From: Candidatus Euphemobacter frigidus
GTDB lineage: Bacteria > Auribacterota > Erginobacteria > Erginobacterales > Erginobacteraceae
NCBI GenBank assembly: GCA_030765805.1
Contig: JAVCDH010000011.1
Coordinates: forward strand, 1 to 35,999
DNA length: 35,999 bases
Direction of reading: 5' to 3'
The position numbers and the translations under genes are program-made. Under the pieces are notes generated by a model, which did not search any database, was not told where the DNA came from, and saw only the letters and a list, made by a program, of their open reading frames with translations. Below, one piece after another: positions 24,849-31,206 of the stretch; within the stretch, counting starts at the first letter, position 1, and the number at the start of each line of letters is the position of its first letter.

Positions 24849-25613
24849 ATGGACTACCGGAGAATAATACCTTGCCTGGACACCAAAGATGGGCGCCTGG
24901 TCAAGGGGATTAATTTTATCGATTTAAAGGAACTGGGCGATCCCGCCGAAGCCGGGGCCGCTTATAGCGAAGCGGGGGCCGATGAACTGGTCTTCCTCGA
25001 CATCACCGCCACCCTGGAAAGGAGGAAGACCTTTCTCGATGCGGTAAAGCGAACGGTCGACGCTATTTCTATTCCCCTGACGGTCGGCGGCGGAATCGCC
25101 TCTATCGAAGATATAAATAAATTACTGGCTCTGGGAGTGTCCAAAGTCTCCATGAATTCGGCCGCCGTCAAAGACCCGGAGCTGATTCGGCGGGCGGTGG
25201 GAGAGTTCGGGAGGGAGAAGATCGTCATCGCCATCGATACTCGCGCTTCTTCTGATCTTCCTTCCGGGTTCGAGGTCGTGGTGAGAGGGGGCACAAAGCC
25301 GACGGGCATCGACGCCATAGCCTGGGCCAAGAAAGTGGAGAAACTGGGTGCCGGCACAATCCTCCCAACCAGTATGGATGCCGACGGGACCCGGGCCGGT
25401 TACGACATTCCGATGACCCGGGCGGTTGCCGACGCGGTGAGCATACCGGTCATCGCCTCCGGCGGGGCTGGAACCCTCGAGCATCTTTACGAAGCCATCG
25501 TCGAAGGTCACGCCGACGCCGTCCTGGTCGCCTCAATCGCCCATTACGGGACCTTTACCATCCGCCGGATGAAAGAATATCTGAAGAGCCACGGCATCCC
25601 GGTAAAACTGTAA
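24849..25613 (+). CDS. hisF: Imidazole glycerol phosphate synthase subunit HisF
   Basis: 254 residues, the typical length. HisF closes the imidazole ring in histidine synthesis using ammonia supplied by HisH. The two catalytic aspartates are at their usual positions, Asp11 (PCLD) and Asp130 (VIAID). Phosphate-binding loops VGGGIAS and SGGAGT are intact, as is TSMDADGTRAGYD. A good AAGGAG lies ahead of the ATG. No other his gene is visible, so this copy is outside a histidine operon; the partner HisH must be elsewhere. It sits in a run of loosely related genes, so context adds little. Confidence 0.95.
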   Translation: MDYRRIIPCLDTKDGRLVKGINFIDLKELGDPAEAGAAYSEAGADELVFLDITATLERRKTFLDAVKRTVDAISIPLTVGGGIASIEDINKLLALGVSKVSMNSAAVKDPELIRRAVGEFGREKIVIAIDTRASSDLPSGFEVVVRGGTKPTGIDAIAWAKKVEKLGAGTILPTSMDADGTRAGYDIPMTRAVADAVSIPVIASGGAGTLEHLYEAIVEGHADAVLVASIAHYGTFTIRRMKEYLKSHGIPVKL

Positions 25614-25684
25614 AATGTGAGCAGTATGAAATATCCTCGTCCTGTTGTAATATTATTGAGGTCGGGAGAAGAGTACCGCTGATT

Positions 25685-26467
25685 ATGAATGACAAAATAT
25701 ATCAAGAAGTTTTGAGATTATTACAGAACCAGGAGAAGGCCGTTCTGGTCAGCATCGCCTCAGTCCGCTCCTTGGCCCCCTCGGAGACCGCGACCGGGAT
25801 ACTGGTCGGGCCAGAGGGGCGAATAGACGGATCAATCGGCGGCGGTGAGATTGAAGAGCGCGTTATCGAGATGGCAAAGCAAGTGCTGAAGGAGGGAAAA
25901 GCGCGCCGGATCGAGATCGGTGTCAGCCCCGAGGAAGAGAAGAGACGGGGGATGCTCCCGGGAGGCACGCTAAAGTTTTACGTTGAGCCGATCGACCGGA
26001 TTCCCCGCCTCTGTGTCTTCGGCGCGGGAGCGCTGGCCGTCTCCCTCTCCCGGATTGGCCGGTTGGCCGGCTTCTTGATCACCGTGGTCGATTATGACCC
26101 GGCTTTCGCCAACCGGGAGAGATTCCCCGATGCTGAGGTTGTTCTGACTGACAATTTCCGCAACCTGCTCGACCGGCTGGCGATCGAAAGCTCCTGGTAC
26201 CTGCTGATCGCCACCAGGAATCACCGGCATGATAAAACTGTTCTTAAGCAGGTGATCTATAGTAAAGTGGCCTACATAGGGATTATCTTCAGCCGGAATA
26301 AACAGGAAGCATTCTTTCGGCGGCTGGAAGCGGAAGGCATACCCGGAGATTTGTTGAGATCCATCCACCTTCCGGCCGGTATTCCCATCGGCGCGGCCAC
26401 TTTAAAAGAAATCGCGATAAGCATCATTGCCCAGATAATTGAAATACGTCATAATATGGACCGTTAA
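25685..26467 (+). CDS. XdhC/CoxI family protein with altered Cys motif
   Basis: 260 residues. XdhC-type proteins bind molybdenum cofactor and prepare it for xanthine dehydrogenase or CO dehydrogenase. The N-terminal domain has SETATGILVGPEGRIDGSIGGG, and the C-terminal Rossmann domain has CVFGAGALAVSLSRIG (residues 110-125), TRNHRHD and the ending LPAGIPIGAATLKEIAISI. In most members the GM-x-CGG motif carries a conserved Cys; here it reads GMLPGG, with Pro92 in that position. The protein may therefore use the fold for another task or a different ligand. No molybdenum hydroxylase gene is visible nearby. The riboswitch-controlled Mo/W transporter lies 20 kb away. Confidence 0.8.
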   Translation: MNDKIYQEVLRLLQNQEKAVLVSIASVRSLAPSETATGILVGPEGRIDGSIGGGEIEERVIEMAKQVLKEGKARRIEIGVSPEEEKRRGMLPGGTLKFYVEPIDRIPRLCVFGAGALAVSLSRIGRLAGFLITVVDYDPAFANRERFPDAEVVLTDNFRNLLDRLAIESSWYLLIATRNHRHDKTVLKQVIYSKVAYIGIIFSRNKQEAFFRRLEAEGIPGDLLRSIHLPAGIPIGAATLKEIAISIIAQIIEIRHNMDR

Positions 26468-26485
26468 TTTTCAGGAGAAACACTT

Positions 26486-27598
26486 ATGTTCACCTTGCGC
26501 ACGAAACTGATCGACTCTTCCGGAATCCGAAAGATATTCGACCTCGCCAAGTCTATTGAGAACCCGATCAACCTCAGTATCGGTGAGCCTCACTTCGATG
26601 TTCCCCGGGAGGTCCAGGAAGCGGCCATCGACGCTATCCGATCCGGGAGAAACACCTACACTCTGACCCAGGGACTGCCGGAACTCAACGAGAAGGTGAT
26701 GGCTTCCCTGGCGGAGCAGGTGGGGCGGCCTTTTGAGAGTTCGCTCATCACCTCCGGAGTCTCCGGAGGCCTGGTGCTGGCGTTTATGGCGCTGGTGGAA
26801 GAGGGCGATGAGGTCCTCTGCCCCGACCCTTACTTTGTTATGTATAAGCACCTAGTCCGGCTCTTCGGAGGGAGACCGGTCTTTTACGACACCTACCCCG
26901 ACTTCCGCCTCCGGGGCGAAGAGATCGAAGCGCTGATCACCCCGCGGACCAAGATCATGATCGTCAGCTCCCCCTCCAACCCTACCGGGGCCGTCCATTC
27001 AAAAGACGAACTGAAGGAGATCGCCCGGATCGCCCGGAAGCACAATATCTTCATCATCTCGGATGAGATCTACGCTCTCTTCACCTATGACGGGCCGCAT
27101 CTATCCATGGCCACCTTCACCGATGACTGTCTGCTCTTAGGCGGCTTCTCGAAGTCTCATTCCCTGACCGGGTGGCGTCTGGGCTACGCGTTGGGACCCA
27201 AGGAACTGATCGAAGAGATGACCAAGCTCCAGCAGTTTACCTTCGTCTGCGCCCCCTCCTTCGCCCAGGAGGGGGCCCTGGCGGCGATGGAAGTCGACAC
27301 CTCCGACCGCCGCGACGACTACCGAAGAAAACGTGACTTTATCTATGACGGGCTGCGCGACTTAGGCTACCGGGTGGAGAAGCCCGGCGGGGCGTTTTAT
27401 ATCTTCCCGGAGGTACCCTGGGGGACCGATGAAGAGTTCGTCGCCGAGGCGATCCGGCAGAAACTCCTGATTATCCCCGGGTCGATCTTTTCGGAGCGGA
27501 AGACCCACTTCCGCATCTCCTACGCCGTCGAGGATGAGACATTGCAACGCGGCCTCGAGGTCTTCGAGAGATTGTTCAAGAACCGGCGGCCAAGTTGA
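26486..27598 (+). CDS. Class I/II pyridoxal-phosphate aminotransferase
   Basis: 370 residues, about the usual length for an AspC-like fold type I enzyme. PLP-binding residues are visible: Lys223 in GGFSKSHSLTGWRLGY, Asn165 in SNPTGAV, Asp193 and Tyr196 in SDEIYALF, and the substrate-binding Arg in HFRISYAV near the end. It probably transfers an amino group between an aspartate- or aromatic-type amino acid and 2-oxoglutarate; the exact substrate cannot be told. A strong AGGAG site precedes ATG 26486, 18 bases after the XdhC-like gene. It is the last intact gene before the rearranged segment. Confidence 0.92.
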   Translation: MFTLRTKLIDSSGIRKIFDLAKSIENPINLSIGEPHFDVPREVQEAAIDAIRSGRNTYTLTQGLPELNEKVMASLAEQVGRPFESSLITSGVSGGLVLAFMALVEEGDEVLCPDPYFVMYKHLVRLFGGRPVFYDTYPDFRLRGEEIEALITPRTKIMIVSSPSNPTGAVHSKDELKEIARIARKHNIFIISDEIYALFTYDGPHLSMATFTDDCLLLGGFSKSHSLTGWRLGYALGPKELIEEMTKLQQFTFVCAPSFAQEGALAAMEVDTSDRRDDYRRKRDFIYDGLRDLGYRVEKPGGAFYIFPEVPWGTDEEFVAEAIRQKLLIIPGSIFSERKTHFRISYAVEDETLQRGLEVFERLFKNRRPS

Positions 27599-27639
27599 TG
27601 AGGCCGGATAACAGAAACCGTTTTTACTTAACACCCGGT

Positions 27640-27661
27640 AAAAAAACTCCCCGCCGGGGAG
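27640..27661 (-). terminator. Intrinsic terminator (minus strand)
   Basis: CTCCCC (27647-27652) and GGGGAG (27656-27661) form a perfect six-pair hairpin with a three-base loop. On the minus strand it is followed by seven T residues (27646-27640). It lies 45 bases past the end of the broken FG-GAP repeat fragment, of whose parent gene it is probably the original terminator. On the plus strand it has no T-run. Confidence 0.78.
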
Positions 27662-27705
27662 CATGGAGAACACAATAAGGCACAAAACAACACCGTCCCC
27701 TACTC

Positions 27706-28044
27706 TTATCTGGTTACCGGTATATCTCCTGATGTCCCGTAATAAGCCCTTGTAATTCCCTTCACCGCCCAGAGACCGGAATCTCACCGGAAGATTCCTA
27801 TATCATCATCTGAATCGCCATCGTAGTCAGCCGGGATCGGCTGGTCGGAACTGCCGCCGAAGTAAGCCCGGGGCACTCCCTGGATCGCCCATAAGCCCGA
27901 ACTCGCCCGGAAAATCCCCAGCACCCAGGTGCCGTTCCCATCATAATCTCCGGGAACAACTATATCACCGGTACTTCCGAAATAAATCCGGCTGATGTTT
28001 TTAATAGCCCAAAGACCAGAACTCCCCCTGAATAAGGCGATGTC
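27706..28044 (-). pseudogene. Broken 3' end of an FG-GAP-like repeat gene
   Basis: Reading leftward from 28044, the frame gives DIALFRGSSGLWAIKNISRIYFG, a full 40-residue repeat, then a third repeat ending GDIPVTR and a stop at 27706. These match repeats 4-6 of the intact gene at 31207-33906, including its ending GDIPATR. A TGA codon (27784-27786) interrupts the last repeat right after GIFR, where other copies have Pro, Arg or Ala. Everything upstream of 28044 is missing; the neighbouring sequence on the other strand is gatA. So this is the tail of a paralogous gene with both a missing front and an in-frame stop. DxDxDG-type calcium loops remain recognisable. Confidence 0.85.
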
Positions 28045-28045
28045 T

Positions 28046-28510
28046 TTTAAAAACTGGAACGAGATGTACCTTAAAACCCGCGGGGAGGCCTTCGGCACAT
28101 TGTTAAAATCTTATCTCTTCCAGGGAGCGTACTTCCAGTTCGAGGACTACGCGGCGTTTGAGGACGCCGGCCGGATCAGGCGGCGGCTGGTCGAGGAAAA
28201 CGAAAGGCTGTTCGGCGAGGTCGACTTCCTCCTCCTCCCCACCCGGAGGAGTAGTACGGAAACGGGGGAACCAAAGACCGTCACTGAAACCTATGAAGCC
28301 TTCAAGTACACGCTTCCGGCCAACGTAACCGGGTCGCCGGCAATCAGCCTCCCCGGGTTCGCGGTCAGCTCCGGGGAAGACCTGAGCCTGCAGATCGTCG
28401 GGCCTCACCTGGCCGACGCGCGACTCCTGAAATTCGCCGACCGAATCGCGGGTCCCCGCGACGGCGCGGACGACGCCGGCAGCCCCGGCAACAACCCTTC
28501 TCAGGTGTAA
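28046..28510 (+). pseudogene. gatA: C-terminal fragment of gatA, 5' part missing
   Basis: About 155 residues match the end of the GatA amidase of the tRNA-dependent amidotransferase: MYLKTRGEAFGTLLKSYLFQ, then VDFLLLPTRR, then TYEAFKYTLPANVTGSPAISLPG and LQIVGPHLADARLLKFAD. GatA is normally about 480 residues; the Ser/Ser/Lys catalytic region (GGSSGGS) is absent. Homology starts close to 28046, exactly where the FG-GAP fragment on the other strand stops. In-frame ATG codons at 28040 and 28070 exist, but a product without the active site could not act. The reading frame is otherwise intact to its stop, 4 bases before gatB, which argues for a recent break or an assembly join. Confidence 0.85.
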
Positions 28511-28514
28511 AAAG

Positions 28515-29954
28515 ATGAAATACGAAGCGGTGATCGGCCTGGAGATCCACGTCCAGCTGAACTGCGCCACGAAGATGTTCTGCGACTGCCGGAACTCACC
28601 GGGCGACCCTCCGAACAGCAACATCTGCCCGATCTGCCTCGGGATCCCCGGAACGCTGAAGCAGTTCGGCCGGGAAGCTCTCGAGAAGGCGGTTCTGTCC
28701 TGCCTGGCCCTGAACTGTGAGATCCAGCCCGAAAGCGCCTTCGACCAGAAGGTTTACTACTACCCCGACCTTCCCCGGGGGTACCAGCTCTTCCAGTTTC
28801 ACCGGCCCCTGGGGAGAAACGGCTGGCTGGAGATCACCGCCGAAGACGGCGGCTGGAAACGTCTGCGCGGCCGGGAGGCGCACATGGAGGAGGACGTCGC
28901 CCGGCTCGTTCACGAGTCCGATAGCCGCCGGCGGTTCAGCCTGGTCGATTTCAACCGGGCCGGGGCCCCGCTGGTGGAGATAGTCACCGAGCCCGATATG
29001 CGCGGCCCCCAGGACGCCATGGAGTTCCTGCGAACACTGCGGGTCTGCCTCCGCTACGCGGGGACGGCCGAGTGCAGCCTGGAAGAAGGGACCATGAGGG
29101 TCGACGCCAATATCTCCGTCCGCCCGGAAGGCTCGACGGGACTTTCGACCAAGGTCGAGGTCAAAAACATGAACTCGATCCGGCACGTGGGAAACGCCAT
29201 CGCCCATGAGATCGCCCGCCAGACGGCGCTGGTCGAAGAAGGGAAAGAAGTGACGCTCCACACCCGCCTCTGGGACCCGGACAGGAACGTCACCACCCCG
29301 ATGCGGGGCAAGTTCGCCGGGCCGTGCGTCCCGGACCCCTCCGTCCCCGCGATTACAGTCTCGCCGGAGTTCCTGGACGAGTTGCGGGCCCGCCTCCCCG
29401 AGATGCCGGCCGTCAGGCGCCGGGGCTTCGAGGAACGGCACGGCCTGACCCCGGAGGAAGCCGCCCTGATGAGCTCGGAACGCGAGTTGGCCGAGTACTT
29501 CGAGGCCGTAGTGGCCGGCGGTTCCTCGCCCCGGGCCGCGGTCGACTGGATAACCGGCCGTCTCCTTCCCCTCCTCCGGGACAGGGGCGAGTCCCTCGCC
29601 TCGACCCGGGTGACCCCCGCCCGGCTCGCCGCGCTCCTGGAACTGGTTGAACGGCGGGAGATCAGCGCCGGGGCGGGAAAGGAAGTCCTGACCCGGATGC
29701 TCGAGAGCGACCTCGACCCGGCCGCGATCGTGGTCAGGGAGGGGTTGGCCCAGGTCTCCGACCGTGAAACGCTCGAGACGGTCGCGGACACCGTGATCGC
29801 GAACAACCCGGACGCGGTGAAGGACTACCATGCCGGCAAGAAACCGGCCCTCGGTTTCCTCGTGGGCCGGGCGATGAAGGCCTCGGGAGGGAAGGCCGAC
29901 CCCAAAAAGATGCGAAGCCTTCTGGAAGAGAAACTGGGGTCATCCGGTGATTAG
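28515..29954 (+). CDS. gatB: Asp-tRNA(Asn)/Glu-tRNA(Gln) amidotransferase subunit B
   Basis: 479 residues, full length. GatB presents mischarged tRNA and carries the kinase site of the GatCAB complex. It begins YEAVIGLEIHVQLN, has the zinc-type Cys set FCDCRNSPG and NICPICLGIPG, then YYPDLPRGYQLFQ, the HMEEDVARLVHE segment, SLVDFNRAGAPLVEIVTEPD and VEVKNMNSIRHV. The C-terminal helical and YqeY-like domain ends with ADPKKMRSLLEEKL. Base composition is clearly more G+C-rich than the genes on both sides, especially at third codon positions. Its usual partner upstream, gatA, survives only as a fragment, and gatC is not visible. It overlaps the convergent HEPN gene by 4 bases. Confidence 0.95.
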   Translation: MKYEAVIGLEIHVQLNCATKMFCDCRNSPGDPPNSNICPICLGIPGTLKQFGREALEKAVLSCLALNCEIQPESAFDQKVYYYPDLPRGYQLFQFHRPLGRNGWLEITAEDGGWKRLRGREAHMEEDVARLVHESDSRRRFSLVDFNRAGAPLVEIVTEPDMRGPQDAMEFLRTLRVCLRYAGTAECSLEEGTMRVDANISVRPEGSTGLSTKVEVKNMNSIRHVGNAIAHEIARQTALVEEGKEVTLHTRLWDPDRNVTTPMRGKFAGPCVPDPSVPAITVSPEFLDELRARLPEMPAVRRRGFEERHGLTPEEAALMSSERELAEYFEAVVAGGSSPRAAVDWITGRLLPLLRDRGESLASTRVTPARLAALLELVERREISAGAGKEVLTRMLESDLDPAAIVVREGLAQVSDRETLETVADTVIANNPDAVKDYHAGKKPALGFLVGRAMKASGGKADPKKMRSLLEEKLGSSGD

Positions 29955-30364
29955 AATTGATTGAGAGCCCACCGGTAGAACCGTTCCGCCCGCTTGATCA
30001 GCTCCAGGGCCTCACTCTTCAAGAAGTTCCGATTCTCATATGCAACCAGGTTCTTCTTGGCGATCACCCGACGGGCAAGCTTACTTTTCTCCCGGACATC
30101 TTTTAATTTTGATGCGGTTGCCGAAGTCAGCAGGTCTATGACCGCCATATGATCCTCGTCTATAGACCGTATCCCTGAGTGTCTTACCAGTAATGCATCA
30201 ATGAGTGAAATCACGCAATGGACACCATTCAAACCCACCACGTTCCAATTCTCAACCTTTTCCGCACTATACATAGTTTGGTAAAATTCTTTAGCCTTCC
30301 GGAGATAGACCTGGTATTTCCCGCCGGCAATAAGTCGAGTTTTCTGTTTCCGAGCCGCCTTCAT
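29951..30364 (-). CDS. HEPN domain protein, likely toxin of an MNT-HEPN pair
   Basis: 137 residues, all-helical in appearance and basic. It includes R66-x5-H72 (RSIDEDH), which would fit the R-x4-6-H RNase motif of HEPN proteins, although I cannot confirm that it lies in the right helix. The C-terminus reads YENRNFLKSEALELIKRAERFYRW. Its ATG overlaps the stop of the upstream nucleotidyltransferase gene by 4 bases, the standard layout of an MNT-HEPN module, in which the nucleotidyltransferase modifies and silences the HEPN RNase. Composition is more A+T-rich than its neighbours, suggesting transfer. Assignment rests on pairing, size and helical pattern rather than a strong motif. Confidence 0.68.
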   Translation of the reverse strand: MKAARKQKTRLIAGGKYQVYLRKAKEFYQTMYSAEKVENWNVVGLNGVHCVISLIDALLVRHSGIRSIDEDHMAVIDLLTSATASKLKDVREKSKLARRVIAKKNLVAYENRNFLKSEALELIKRAERFYRWALNQF

Positions 30365-30984
30365 GCCAGAAGCCTCTCTAAAGGTTCTCCATAAACAAGT
30401 ACATTGTTCGCAAGAATAGAGATAATGAGCGGCGCTTTCTCTTTATGCTTTTTTTTTACTTCGAAAATGGTCAGTATATACGGGGATAATGCCATACTGT
30501 ACTTCTCTGCCAAGCCGGTAGTAAGTTTATCCAGGAGCATCTCAACCTTTTTCTTCCCTGAGATGTTCCGGGTGACAACAAGAAGATCAAGATCGCTTTT
30601 CACAGTTTCATTCCCCTCGGCAACGCTCCCGAAGACAGCTATAGTCATCACATCACCGCGGGCTTTGAGGATACCGGATTTGATTTCGGCAAACATGGTT
30701 GCGAAGAGTTTCATCTCACTCTCGAAGAGCGGTGAAAGGATTTGTTTTACGACATAATGATCTTCCCGAAGCTTGTATAACTTCGCTTTCCCTTTCACCC
30801 TGATATCAAGCAGACCTTCCGCCGCGAGTTCCTTCAAAACCGCATGAGTTATCGAAGGGCTTAGTCCAACTGCATTCGCTATTCCCCGACCGGTATGCTC
30901 ATCCTGCTCCCGAAAGAGATATCTCAATACCCTGACCTTTGAACCCCGGCTAAAGGTCTCATCAAGCTTATTATGAAGTTTCAT
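30361..30984 (-). CDS. Winged-helix/MNT nucleotidyltransferase, antitoxin-type
   Basis: 207 residues. Residues about 14-80 form a winged helix-turn-helix (SKVRVLRYLFREQDEHTGRG, ITHAVLKELAAEGLLDIRVKGKAKLYKL). Residues about 110-200 are a minimal nucleotidyltransferase with the motif GSVAEGNETVKSDLDLLVV: Gly119-Ser120 and the metal-binding Asp131 and Asp133. In MNT-HEPN modules the transferase adds AMP to the toxin. Fusion to a DNA-binding domain suggests it also represses its own promoter; a palindrome (31025-31040) lies 41 bases upstream. It is coupled to the HEPN gene by ATGA. The ribosome site is weak. Composition differs from gatB next door. Confidence 0.83.
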   Translation of the reverse strand: MKLHNKLDETFSRGSKVRVLRYLFREQDEHTGRGIANAVGLSPSITHAVLKELAAEGLLDIRVKGKAKLYKLREDHYVVKQILSPLFESEMKLFATMFAEIKSGILKARGDVMTIAVFGSVAEGNETVKSDLDLLVVTRNISGKKKVEMLLDKLTTGLAEKYSMALSPYILTIFEVKKKHKEKAPLIISILANNVLVYGEPLERLLA

Positions 30985-31024
30985 ATCGTCCCAATAATAT
31001 AATTGTTCTGTTTATCGTACATAT

Positions 31025-31040
31025 GTTCGATATTTCGAAC
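31025..31040. promoter_or_regulatory. Palindromic operator candidate upstream of MNT-HEPN
   Basis: GTTCGATATTTCGAAC has perfect six-base arms around TATT. It lies 41 bases upstream of the MNT start within an A+T-rich stretch that has a -10-like TATATT nearer the gene. It could bind the winged-helix domain of that protein. The rest of the 222-base gap to the repeat protein gene (31041-31206) shows nothing I can identify. Confidence 0.45.
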
Positions 31041-31206
31041 GATAAGAAAGATTAAAATATCACCCTTGAGCAGTCAAGATGATTTTTACAGTTTTTAGGG
31101 GACGTTGTTGACTAACATGACTCATTGAATTCCGGAAGAAGAACACTGGAAAGAACTTACTCAAAATGAAGATCTAAAAATACGTGTCGTGCCCCCGGAA
31201 TTTCAT

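Noticed and set aside
27784..27786. TGA as a recoded (selenocysteine or alternative code) codon
   Set aside because: Other genes here end with TGA, neighbouring repeat units have Pro, Arg or Ala at this place, and the fragment already lacks its 5' end.
28596..29831. Open frame of 411 codons antisense to gatB
   Set aside because: It mirrors a high-G+C gene, shows Gly/Pro/Arg/Val-rich low-complexity sequence, and gatB itself is a full match to its family.
31099..31125. GGGGACGTTGTTGAC word as a transposase remnant
   Set aside because: It feels familiar from dispersed elements, but there is no readable transposase protein or terminal repeat around it.
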